This document shows positions 5,822 to 12,612 of a stretch of 20,386 nt of DNA, one piece after another. A program made the position numbers and the translations under genes. Within the stretch, counting starts at the first letter, position 1; the number at the start of each line of letters is the position of its first letter. Origin of the DNA: a virus; IMG/VR virus record IMGVR_UViG_3300046002_004770, positions 1 through 20,386 of that record; one strand, 5' to 3'. The notes below the pieces were generated by a model. The model saw nothing but the letters and a program-made list of their open reading frames with translations. It was not told the DNA's origin and did no database searches.

Positions 5822-6580
5822 GTGTCTGAACCGGAACTAAGTCTGGTTTACAAGCTGGCCCCAGCACCGAGGGTTGATAATTCCGACTCTGGCGGGTTCG
5901 CTGGCTATGCTTCGACATTCCATTTCCTTGATTATCATGGCGACATTATCGCACCAGGTGCTTACAAGGCTGATATCCAGAGGTTTATGTCCAAAGGGTT
6001 TATCGGTGGCGTAAATCACGACCATGCGAATCCCATCGGCAAGCCAGTAGAACTCTTTGAGGATGCCAAAGGGCTGTTCCTCGAGGCAATTCTGGTGGAT
6101 ACGGTCAAGGCTCAGGAAGATCGCAAGCTCATCACGTCAGGCGTTGTCAAGGAATTGTCGGTGGGTATTATCCCATTGCAAATCAAGCGAATGACTAAGA
6201 AGGACACGCTCGACTATTGGAAGAAGGCTGGATACAGCCCATCCGAAGAAGAACTGATGCGAGCCGAGAGCGGTTCCCGCCTGATCAAACGAGCAAAACT
6301 ACTCGAAATTTCACCAGTCGCACTCGGTGCAAACGAACAAACAGCCATCTCGTCCTTCAAAGCTGGGCGAAAGATCTCTCAAACAACGGCAGACCTACTG
6401 GCTCAAGTGTGCGCCCAGGTCAAAGCCTCTTACGAAATGCTTGAAACTCTGCTTGTCGATGCCGGAATCAAATCCGAATCGGAAGAAGAAGAAGCCGAAG
6501 CTCCGGCCCAGGCAAAAATTGCAGTGGAAGACCCATTAAACGACCTTCTCGAAGCGTTTCGCGCCTACATCAAGGAGTAA
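5822..6580 (+). CDS. HK97-type prohead maturation protease
   Basis: The gene starts with GTG at 5822 after a GAGG site. The 252-residue product is an HK97-family prohead serine protease (family U35), which cleaves the capsid scaffold domain during head maturation inside the procapsid. Visible features are the substrate-like GYASTFHFLDYHGDIIAPGA near residues 28-47, the candidate catalytic His in GGVNHDHANPIG (residue 66 or 68), the Ser113 in VKELSVGI, and a C-terminal ISPVALGANEQT that is typical of the family. The C-terminal 70 residues are acidic and probably act as a scaffold tail. It lies four bases before the capsid gene. The portal gene that usually precedes it is absent here. Confidence 0.85.
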   Translation: MSEPELSLVYKLAPAPRVDNSDSGGFAGYASTFHFLDYHGDIIAPGAYKADIQRFMSKGFIGGVNHDHANPIGKPVELFEDAKGLFLEAILVDTVKAQEDRKLITSGVVKELSVGIIPLQIKRMTKKDTLDYWKKAGYSPSEEELMRAESGSRLIKRAKLLEISPVALGANEQTAISSFKAGRKISQTTADLLAQVCAQVKASYEMLETLLVDAGIKSESEEEEAEAPAQAKIAVEDPLNDLLEAFRAYIKE

Positions 6581-6584
6581 TCCC

Positions 6585-7925
6585 ATGGCAGCATCGCCAA
6601 AATTGCGTGCTGAGTTCAAAAGTGCCTTTGCTGAGGCTGAAGCACTTCGGTTGAACGAAGATCGCAACGACGACCAGACAGCTCGCTACAAGGCAATCTT
6701 GCAAGAGACCCTGCCTACGCTCAAAGCCAAAATCGACGAAGCCGACTCGCTCGACTCTGTCAATCTGGACGCTTACCGCGACCTGACCAACAAGTCTGTT
6801 GGTACGCCTTACAGTGGCTCAACACGCTCTGCCGGGTTCACGACGATCTCGGATTCAGGTGAGGTTCAAGACGATGGTCTGGGCATCCTGACAGAGAAAC
6901 AAAATAAGTCGATTTCGACTCCAGAATACGCCCGTGCTTTCAAGGCTTTCCTCCACTTTGGTGAAGACAAGCTCAAGAACAACTACGCTCGGACATTCAA
7001 AACGCTGGTCGAAGGCATCGACGAAGGTGCTGGCTATTTCGTACCACCTGACATGCTCAACGAAGTCATTCAGCGTAAGCCAGCCCCAACAACCCTGCGA
7101 GGTCGTGTTCGTCAGATCACCACCAACAGCAACCGTGTTGTCATGCTGCGTACCACTTTCCGCGACGATGTCTATACCAGCCCGATTCAGGGCATGTGGA
7201 CAGGCGAAGCCGGAACACCAAGTGCTTCCCTTGAGCCAACCTTCGGTGAAGTTTCGATCCCAGTTCATGAATACATGGGCCGGATTTCGATGTCCAACAC
7301 CCTTTTGGAAGACTCAGGATTCAACCTGGAATCCTACTTCAACCAAGAGTTGCAAACCTGGCTGGATCTCCATTACGAGAAGCACCTTGCTTACGGTACG
7401 GGTGTAGGCCAACCTCGGGGTATCTGGAACTCGATTTCCAGCAGTTCGGGTGGCGAGGCAGGTAAATTCGGCTTCGTGACTGCATCTGGTTCTAGCTCGA
7501 CGCTGGACGCTGATACGGTTAAATCCATGCGGTTCAGCATTCTGCCTCAATACGCTCAACCAAACTTCAGCTTCGTGATGCACCAGCAAACAGCGAAGAC
7601 TGTGAGCCTGTTCAAAGCGTCCAACGGTCAGTACCTGTTCCAGAGCGGTCAGAACTTCCCTGGCATCGTCCAGCCGATTCCTGACTCGATTGACGGGTTC
7701 CCAATCAGCTACTGCCAGTTCGCTCCTCTTCAGGGTACGAGTGGTAACGCAGTTGCGTTCTTCGGATCGCTTCAAGGCGTGTTCATGCCGATTCGTATGG
7801 GCTTATCCGTACGGGTTTTAAATGAAATCGAAGCCGTGAACAATCGCCGTGTTTACCTCTTCCGTTTGCGTTGGGGTGCAGACACAATCCAAGAACAATA
7901 CGGCAAATTCATCAAGGTATCTTGA
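6585..7925 (+). CDS. HK97-fold major capsid protein
   Basis: The product is 446 residues, the usual size for a Phage_capsid family member with an N-terminal scaffolding (delta) domain. Residues 1-60 are helical and charged, as expected for that domain, and the folded shell domain begins around residue 145. Its motifs include GMWTGEAGTPSASLEPTFGEVSIP, AYGTGVGQPRGIW and RMGLSVRVLNEI. A GGAG site precedes the ATG at 6585. It immediately follows the prohead protease, which would cut the delta domain. The following gene is probably a decoration protein. The family call is confident by layout and motif. Confidence 0.9.
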   Translation: MAASPKLRAEFKSAFAEAEALRLNEDRNDDQTARYKAILQETLPTLKAKIDEADSLDSVNLDAYRDLTNKSVGTPYSGSTRSAGFTTISDSGEVQDDGLGILTEKQNKSISTPEYARAFKAFLHFGEDKLKNNYARTFKTLVEGIDEGAGYFVPPDMLNEVIQRKPAPTTLRGRVRQITTNSNRVVMLRTTFRDDVYTSPIQGMWTGEAGTPSASLEPTFGEVSIPVHEYMGRISMSNTLLEDSGFNLESYFNQELQTWLDLHYEKHLAYGTGVGQPRGIWNSISSSSGGEAGKFGFVTASGSSSTLDADTVKSMRFSILPQYAQPNFSFVMHQQTAKTVSLFKASNGQYLFQSGQNFPGIVQPIPDSIDGFPISYCQFAPLQGTSGNAVAFFGSLQGVFMPIRMGLSVRVLNEIEAVNNRRVYLFRLRWGADTIQEQYGKFIKVS

Positions 7926-7948
7926 TATAAGCACAAGAGGAGAACCAT

Positions 7949-8455
7949 ATGTCCCGTCATAATCAGCTCTTAAGTGGTGTTCAAGTCAAGCACCTTGTGT
8001 TTACCTCGGGAAACAGCTCGTCTGTTCAGGTAAACAGTGCCAACGGACTCTTCGGCGGGGTGACCTTTCTGGTCAACTTTGCTCTGGCTGCATCCTCGGC
8101 AATCAAGGTTCAGGAATCAGCCGATGGTTCCACATGGACTGACCTTACGGTCGGTTACCAAGTGTCCACTACATTTGGCACGCCAATTACTGCTGTTCCT
8201 GCTGTTCCTGGTGCTGCAATCTCTGCATCTGCTACGACAGCCGCGACAAACCAGTTCCTGGCGATCAGCGTCAACCACCCAGGCAAGGACACTGCTGTCC
8301 AAGTGTCAAACACAACCGCTTTTGTGAGCAAGCCTTACATGCGTGTTGTAGCGACCACTGGCACAGCCACTTACGGTGTTGCCTTGCTGCACAACTCGAA
8401 CCTGACTCCGGTTCCGCAACCTGATGTTGCCATCGAGACCAAGGGAACCAACTGA
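7949..8455 (+). CDS. Probable capsid decoration or head protein
   Basis: The ATG at 7949 has a strong ribosome site (AAGAGGAGAA), as expected for an abundant virion protein. The 168-residue product is beta-rich and poor in charged residues: it has AIKVQESADGSTWTDLTVGY, then a Pro-Val-Ala linker (AVPAVPGAA), then PYMRVVATTGTATYGVALLH. The shape is like the small beta proteins that sit on or near HK97-type capsids. It lies directly downstream of the capsid gene and is followed by a strong hairpin. The decoration role is inferred from position and composition, with no sequence family recognised. Confidence 0.6.
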   Translation: MSRHNQLLSGVQVKHLVFTSGNSSSVQVNSANGLFGGVTFLVNFALAASSAIKVQESADGSTWTDLTVGYQVSTTFGTPITAVPAVPGAAISASATTAATNQFLAISVNHPGKDTAVQVSNTTAFVSKPYMRVVATTGTATYGVALLHNSNLTPVPQPDVAIETKGTN

Positions 8456-8475
8456 TTCCCACCTTTCGGCCCTCT

Positions 8476-8497
8476 GGGGCGACCTTCGGGTCGTCCC
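8476..8497 (+). promoter_or_regulatory. UUCG-capped hairpin downstream of the capsid-decoration genes
   Basis: Bases 8476-8484 pair with 8489-8497 as a nine-pair stem with one G-U, closing a C(UUCG)G tetraloop, one of the most stable RNA loops. It sits in the 70-base gap between the decoration gene and the head-tail adaptor gene. Only two T follow the stem, so it is not a normal intrinsic terminator. It could stabilise the 3' end of capsid mRNA, act as a processing site, or be an attenuator that lowers expression of the connector genes. Confidence 0.6.
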
Positions 8498-8525
8498 TTG
8501 GGGTTCGAGAGTTTAAGGAGACCCT

Positions 8526-9197
8526 GTGGATATTCTGCTGACTCTAACCGAATGCCTGACGTATATTCCTTCACTAGCGGATGCTCCATCGGCTACTGTA
8601 CAGGTCTATATCGACGCTGCTTCGAGATCAGTGGAGAAGTTCTGCAACCGGATTTTCCTATCCGACACAGTCACCGAGCGTTACGTTATCAATCAAAGCC
8701 AGCGTATCTACCTCCGCAGAACGCCAGTTACAAGTGTTTCCCGAGTCGCAATTTACCAGCAGTCCGACCCTGTCAAGGGCGATTCCTGCGGCTACGTGGA
8801 CAGCTATAACTCCAGCGAAACAAACCTGACCGAAACAAAGCTGGACATCAATCTCGAATACGTTCTCGAGCCATCCACAGGCGTGCTTACATTCGTCAAT
8901 CCGTATATAAACAGGTTTAAGTCATTCATCAAGCAAGACAACCCGTACAGTTTGCAATATTTTTACACAGTCGATTACACGGGTGGATTTGACTATTGCC
9001 CAGATCCTGTAAAACTTGCAGTTGCCCAGCTGGTCAGCAGCATGTACTCATCTTCAAAGTATGATGACTCGCTCCAGTCCGAAAGGATTGGCGATTACTC
9101 GTACACGCGATCTGGTGCTACACCCTTTCTTACAGCAAAGCATCCCGTTGCTAACCTTTTAGCTCCTTACGTGAGGTACTCAGTCAATGGCATTTGA
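8526..9197 (+). CDS. Head-tail adaptor (gp6-like connector)
   Basis: The start is a GTG at 8526 after AAGGAG. The 223-residue product has the HK97 gp6-like pattern: an N-terminal helical half with VQVYIDAASRSVEKFCNRIF, then YLRRTPVTSVSRVAIYQ, a beta domain, and the C-terminal VDYTGGFDYCPDPVKLAVAQ segment followed by a SERIGDYSYT motif. These proteins form the ring below the portal. The C-terminus overlaps the head-closure gene by 11 bases. The assignment is by motif layout and order. Confidence 0.75.
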   Translation: MDILLTLTECLTYIPSLADAPSATVQVYIDAASRSVEKFCNRIFLSDTVTERYVINQSQRIYLRRTPVTSVSRVAIYQQSDPVKGDSCGYVDSYNSSETNLTETKLDINLEYVLEPSTGVLTFVNPYINRFKSFIKQDNPYSLQYFYTVDYTGGFDYCPDPVKLAVAQLVSSMYSSSKYDDSLQSERIGDYSYTRSGATPFLTAKHPVANLLAPYVRYSVNGI

Positions 9198-9510
9198 CGA
9201 CTTCCTCAACCAGACTGCCGTGATCAGCGAACTGCAATCCCTAAAGGATGTTCAGGGCGGCGTGTATCAATCTTGGATACCCGTTCTGACAGTCAAATGC
9301 CTCGTTCAGCCGAGATCTGGTGGTGTTGACCGTGAAGATGCCAAAGATGGTTCTGCTGCAACGCACAACATTCTGCTTAAAGGCTCGCGTAACCTTACGG
9401 CACGCAATCAGATAAAGGTTGGAACATATGTTTATAACGTGGTAAGATGTAATGACTGGAATTCTTTGAGCCATCACACAACCGCTGAATGCGTAGTGGA
9501 GACATCCTGA
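9187..9510 (+). CDS. Head closure / head-tail joining protein
   Basis: The 107-residue beta-rich protein begins within the end of the adaptor gene. Its pattern (TAVISELQSLKDVQGGVYQSW, then CLVQPRSGGVDREDAKDG, then KVGTYVYNVVRC) fits the small head-tail joining proteins (gpFII / SPP1 gp16 class) that plug the connector. The position between adaptor and gp10-like protein is exactly where such a gene is expected. The call is supported by length, order and composition rather than by an invariant motif. Confidence 0.7.
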   Translation: MAFDDFLNQTAVISELQSLKDVQGGVYQSWIPVLTVKCLVQPRSGGVDREDAKDGSAATHNILLKGSRNLTARNQIKVGTYVYNVVRCNDWNSLSHHTTAECVVETS

Positions 9511-10361
9511 TGGATATTAACTCCGCAATGAAACTGATTAATCAAATCGCAAAGAGCGGCGTAACGTCCGGTTCCAGCCAGAGCATGCCCCAAAAGGCCT
9601 CCAAGCAGTGGATCTCAGACAACAACGATGTTTTCAGGGTGAATTCCGCTGCGTTAGATGCAGTTGCAAAGTATGCCGTGCGAAGGGTAAAGAGATCGTT
9701 GAGCGAAAAGTATCCACCTTCCTCTAGACCGTTTGAAGCCCCTGCACGCAGAACTGGAACACTACAAGACTCAATCCACTGGAGAAGAGGCGTAGAATCC
9801 CGTCAATTCCCAGGGCCAGCCAGCAATTCTGCCATTGATGAAAAGCGATTTGCCGCCAAGAAGCCAGCAGACTATGCATGGCGAGAAAAGATTCAAAGAG
9901 AAGGCTTTAGCGACAACTCGGCCATTACACCTTACCCAGTCAGACAAAACAAGTCTATCGGAACCCGAATCATTCAGGTGAATCCTCGGGCTGTAGACAG
10001 ATCTGAACGCAGTCGCCTCGAGTATTACAGCTTTTACCTGGAAACAGGTTGGTATTCCAAGGGGAATGACGGGTTTGGCGATAAACGCCCAGAGAAGCAG
10101 GGTGAAGGCGAAAAAGTCAAGCGACAGTCCGTCCCTAAAAGTGACAAGCGAGATGGTCCAAAGTGGAACCCACCCAGACCTTACCTCTCACGACTAGCTT
10201 GGCCTGGTATCGCAAAGGAACTGGAGGGAGTCTACAAGGATTACCTCAGAGACAAACTTCCAGCTGCCTTTAAATCGCTCGCAGATAAAGCGACCCTCAA
10301 GGTCACTTACAACCGTGGTCTTCGTGTTCCGTACATTTCCGACAACAAAAATCGTCTCTAG
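9510..10361 (+). CDS. HK97 gp10-like neck / minor tail protein
   Basis: I take the ATG at 9510, overlapping the upstream stop as TGATG; an in-frame ATG at 9489 would overlap more. The product is about 283 residues, long for this class. Motifs include the helical LDAVAKYAVRRVKRSL, the RRTGTLQDSIHWRRG stretch typical of gp10-like proteins, a YYSFYLETGWYSKG segment corresponding to the usual 'YA.YVE.G', and NPPRPYLSRLAW near the C-terminus in place of 'RPFL'. Such proteins join tail and connector. The middle is lysine- and proline-rich and probably disordered. Gene order supports the role. Confidence 0.65.
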   Translation: MDINSAMKLINQIAKSGVTSGSSQSMPQKASKQWISDNNDVFRVNSAALDAVAKYAVRRVKRSLSEKYPPSSRPFEAPARRTGTLQDSIHWRRGVESRQFPGPASNSAIDEKRFAAKKPADYAWREKIQREGFSDNSAITPYPVRQNKSIGTRIIQVNPRAVDRSERSRLEYYSFYLETGWYSKGNDGFGDKRPEKQGEGEKVKRQSVPKSDKRDGPKWNPPRPYLSRLAWPGIAKELEGVYKDYLRDKLPAAFKSLADKATLKVTYNRGLRVPYISDNKNRL

Positions 10362-10376
10362 GGGTGGGTTTCGTAA

Positions 10377-10943
10377 ATGCCAACCTCAATCGGCACTGAC
10401 ACTGGTAATAACGGTACTACTACAGGGGGAACATCCATGCCTATCACAGCTTCCGGCGTAATCAGCGCGTCTACCAGCATGACTCTGACCGATTCTGATG
10501 TGAACAGCACATCCACGGTCACCCAGTCGAACTCGCTATCATCCGTCACTCGGCCATCCACAGGGGTTCCCGCCTCGCCTACAGCGACAGAACTCACCCA
10601 GATGTACGCCGACCGCATCTTCAAGAAGACTTATACGGGCATCGCGGCCAATGCGACAACAACCGTATCGCTCAGTTCATTCCCAGACTTGTTTTGCAAT
10701 ACTGGCACGATCTCCAAGATCAACTCTGTCAGCGTCAAGAACAACTCCAATGTGCCGATCAATTTTGTCTTTGACAACCTGACAGGTGCTACGGGCGACA
10801 TCATCAAGGTTCCGTCCTACGGATACGCACAGGTTGGCGCACCTCTGGATGGAATCGCTGTCACAGCCGCCAACTTCACTTTGACGTGTGCCACAGCTAA
10901 CTCCACAGCCGACGCCGTTGTGACAATCGCCTACCAACGATGA
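10377..10943 (+). CDS. Beta-rich virion protein of unknown role
   Basis: The ATG at 10377 gives 188 residues; the ATG at 10437 has a stronger ribosome site (AGGGGGA, six bases upstream) and would give 168, so the N-terminal 20 Thr/Gly-rich residues may not be made. Residues 1-60 are very rich in Ser and Thr. The C-terminal half is beta-rich (SVSVKNNSNVPINFVFDNLT, then VPSYGYAQVGAPLDGIAV). It lies between the gp10-like protein and the tail terminator, where most siphoviruses have no extra gene. A jelly-roll or Ig-like decoration or neck protein is plausible. I do not recognise a family. Confidence 0.55.
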   Translation: MPTSIGTDTGNNGTTTGGTSMPITASGVISASTSMTLTDSDVNSTSTVTQSNSLSSVTRPSTGVPASPTATELTQMYADRIFKKTYTGIAANATTTVSLSSFPDLFCNTGTISKINSVSVKNNSNVPINFVFDNLTGATGDIIKVPSYGYAQVGAPLDGIAVTAANFTLTCATANSTADAVVTIAYQR

Positions 10944-11308
10944 TTCCATTTGCCCAGATCGTCAACCGCTGGACAGCTTATTCAGTAGCTCCGATGTATG
11001 TCGGGGCTATTCCTGAAGGCTTGTTCCCACCTTACGCAGCACTAAACGTAGTGCAAAGCAATCAGGTGACACTTAGCGGGAACGCGATCCTCTGGACGGA
11101 GTCTCTTCTGCAATTGAGCGTGGCTCACACAACACTTGCAAACTGCGAGTCTCTGGCTGATCAAGCGATCCAGACTTATGACCGTAAGCAGTTTGCCGGA
11201 GTTGCCGACATGACCTTGCTCAATCGAGCCACATCGTACAGCGAACAGCCTAACCTTACAGGCAACCGCATATGGACAGCGACTTTGGAATTCCGAGTCA
11301 GACACTAA
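10940..11308 (+). CDS. Tail terminator-like protein
   Basis: The 122-residue protein overlaps the previous gene by ATGA and fits lambda gpU-type tail terminators: an N-terminal helix, then PPYAALNVVQSNQVTLSG, ESLLQLSV, a CESLADQAIQTYDR helix, and a C-terminal strand WTATLEFRVR. These proteins cap the tail tube at the head-proximal end and form hexameric rings. Position directly before the tail tube gene is the expected one. There is no invariant motif, so the assignment depends on order and secondary-structure pattern. Confidence 0.65.
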   Translation: MIPFAQIVNRWTAYSVAPMYVGAIPEGLFPPYAALNVVQSNQVTLSGNAILWTESLLQLSVAHTTLANCESLADQAIQTYDRKQFAGVADMTLLNRATSYSEQPNLTGNRIWTATLEFRVRH

Positions 11309-11329
11309 TATCCCACCAAGGAGACTCCG

Positions 11330-11938
11330 ATGGCAGTAACGCCAAGACCAACGCCAATTGACAAATACGCTCTAGGGCGTAACAGCTTTGTAGAACTCTA
11401 CTTTCGCGGCCTGACCTCAGCAGCAAGCACCTATGACGTAGGGTTTTCTATCTGTATTTCCGAAGGGACGCTTTCCCTGGACACAGATACTATTGAGATT
11501 AACTCTAATTGTCAGAATGGATGGAAGGTTAAACTTCCTGGACTAAAGTCAGGGACTCTCAGCTTTACAGGCTACATCGCCTCGTCTGTGAATCAGACTC
11601 CCGGTCCTGGTATGACCTTTGATCCAACCACAGCCCGAAACAAGCATGACATCATGCAGTACCTCGGTGAACCGTGCGTTGCTTTCGTCTATTCTCTTCA
11701 AAACCCAGACGAAAACTTTTTTGGCGTCGAAACGACTTTAGACCCAGAGATCCCGTTTGCTCTCATAGCAGACATTCAAAACCTTAAAGAGCTTCCTAAC
11801 GGATTCTTTAAAACTGGATCTGTAACGATTAGCCCAGACGACGCAGTTAAAGTCTCTATGAGCGTTGAATTGTCTGGCAAGCAGATAGTCCAAGGGTATG
11901 TGGCTGTCGGGGCTTTGGCTCCCGCTCCTTCCGCTTAA
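11330..11938 (+). CDS. Major tail tube protein
   Basis: An AAGGAG site precedes the ATG at 11330. The 202-residue product is beta-rich with the pattern of siphovirus tube proteins: SICISEGTLSLDTDTIEI, then NGWKVKLPGLKSGTLSFTGY and a final VSMSVELSGKQIVQG stretch. It forms stacked hexameric rings around the tape measure. The next genes are the chaperone pair and the tape measure further on, which is the standard order. The C-terminus ends in an alanine- and proline-rich tail. Confidence 0.75.
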   Translation: MAVTPRPTPIDKYALGRNSFVELYFRGLTSAASTYDVGFSICISEGTLSLDTDTIEINSNCQNGWKVKLPGLKSGTLSFTGYIASSVNQTPGPGMTFDPTTARNKHDIMQYLGEPCVAFVYSLQNPDENFFGVETTLDPEIPFALIADIQNLKELPNGFFKTGSVTISPDDAVKVSMSVELSGKQIVQGYVAVGALAPAPSA

Positions 11939-11946
11939 TCACTATC

Positions 11947-11959
11947 CACTTGAAAGGTG
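11947..11959 (+). repeat. Direct repeat copy 2, leader containing the ribosome site
   Basis: CACTTGAAAGGTG matches the copy at 3371-3383 exactly and is preceded by CTATCC at 11942-11947. It ends nine bases before the ATG at 11969 of the tail chaperone gene. The AAAGG core is the ribosome site. Confidence 0.55.
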
Positions 11960-11968
11960 GGATCTACC

Positions 11969-12418
11969 ATGTCAGAAGCATTTTACATCGACAAGCTGGC
12001 TAACTCTGGAATCGAAGTCAAGATGGCAGGGGCGACCTTCCGGGTTCGTCAGCTTACACTTCGCGATCAGGGCGTTCTTCAGGCAATCATCCGCAAACTG
12101 CAACCATTTCCCTCAGAAAAGGCCAAGAAACTGGTCATTGGAATGGATAAGCAAGTGGCGGGAGATGTCATGAAGGAGGCTCTGAAAGCTGACCTCTTTT
12201 ACCCGACTCCGGTTGCATCCCCCGAAGGATTGCAATTGCTGGTCAACTCAGACGAAGGCCAGAAGGCACTCCTGAAAGCCGCAATCGGTCGGAACGAAGG
12301 TGTCTCTGATTCCACGATTGAAGATCTGTACGGGGAACTCTCCTACGCAGAATTCATGCGGATTGCCGCAATTGCTGTCTCTGGGGAAGATCCAGACAAC
12401 GACCCAAAAGCGGAATGA
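11969..12418 (+). CDS. Tail assembly chaperone, G-type
   Basis: I choose the ATG at 11969 with GAAAGGTGG nine bases upstream; the GTG at 11957 is inside that ribosome site. The 149-residue protein begins EAFYIDKLANSGIEVKMAGA and has RQLTLRDQGVLQAIIRKL, as expected for the N-terminal part of a siphovirus tail chaperone; the C-terminus is acidic (SGEDPDNDPKAE). It sits between tube and tape-measure genes, and a CCCAAAA slippery site lies just before its stop. In lambda the G protein and its frameshifted GT product together load the tape measure for tail assembly. Confidence 0.75.
   Translation: MSEAFYIDKLANSGIEVKMAGATFRVRQLTLRDQGVLQAIIRKLQPFPSEKAKKLVIGMDKQVAGDVMKEALKADLFYPTPVASPEGLQLLVNSDEGQKALLKAAIGRNEGVSDSTIEDLYGELSYAEFMRIAAIAVSGEDPDNDPKAE
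12403..12409 (+). other. Programmed -1 frameshift slippery site CCCAAAA
   Basis: In the reading frame of the upstream chaperone the heptamer falls as C-CCA-AAA, the exact X-XXY-YYZ phase. Slipping back by one base joins the frame at 12409 to the short open frame ending at 12612, giving a fusion of about 214 residues when counted from the ATG at 11969. A purine-rich GGGGAAGA lies about 15 bases upstream and may act as a stimulating Shine-Dalgarno-like element. No strong stem is seen downstream. Frameshifting at this locus is known across tailed phages (lambda G/GT). Confidence 0.75.
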
Positions 12419-12612
12419 GCAGCGGTTCGCATAAAGGTGATTCAGGAATGAATTATCAGAAGTTGATCAAGAATCTCGTTGTCGATGGACATATGTCTTT
12501 CCATGAGGTTCTTGATTTAACTCCTTTACAGGTCGCTGCTCTAATGGCCGAAAACACGATCCCGCCAGGCGAAGTTGATCCAGATCTATACCGGAGAATT
12601 GTAAATGGCTGA
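12415..12612 (+). CDS. Tail assembly chaperone T part (frameshift extension)
   Basis: The 65-codon frame overlaps the upstream chaperone stop (ATGA) and is read by -1 slippage at 12403-12409, adding about 67 residues. Residues from 12448 onward have a small helical pattern (NYQKLIKNLVVDG, then LDLTPLQVAALMAENTIPPG) like the T domain of other phages. It could in principle be translated alone from the ATG at 12415, but no good ribosome site precedes it, which favours the fusion. It ends eight bases inside the next gene. Confidence 0.7.
   Translation: MSSGSHKGDSGMNYQKLIKNLVVDGHMSFHEVLDLTPLQVAALMAENTIPPGEVDPDLYRRIVNG

Noticed and set aside
6855-7775. Two long open frames on the - strand (137 and 153 codons) inside the capsid gene
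   Set aside because: They lie wholly within a clearly coding + strand gene, have no ribosome site of their own and no recognisable protein pattern.
8456-8525. The UUCG hairpin as an intrinsic terminator
   Set aside because: There is no T tract after the stem, so I describe it as an RNA structure and not a terminator.
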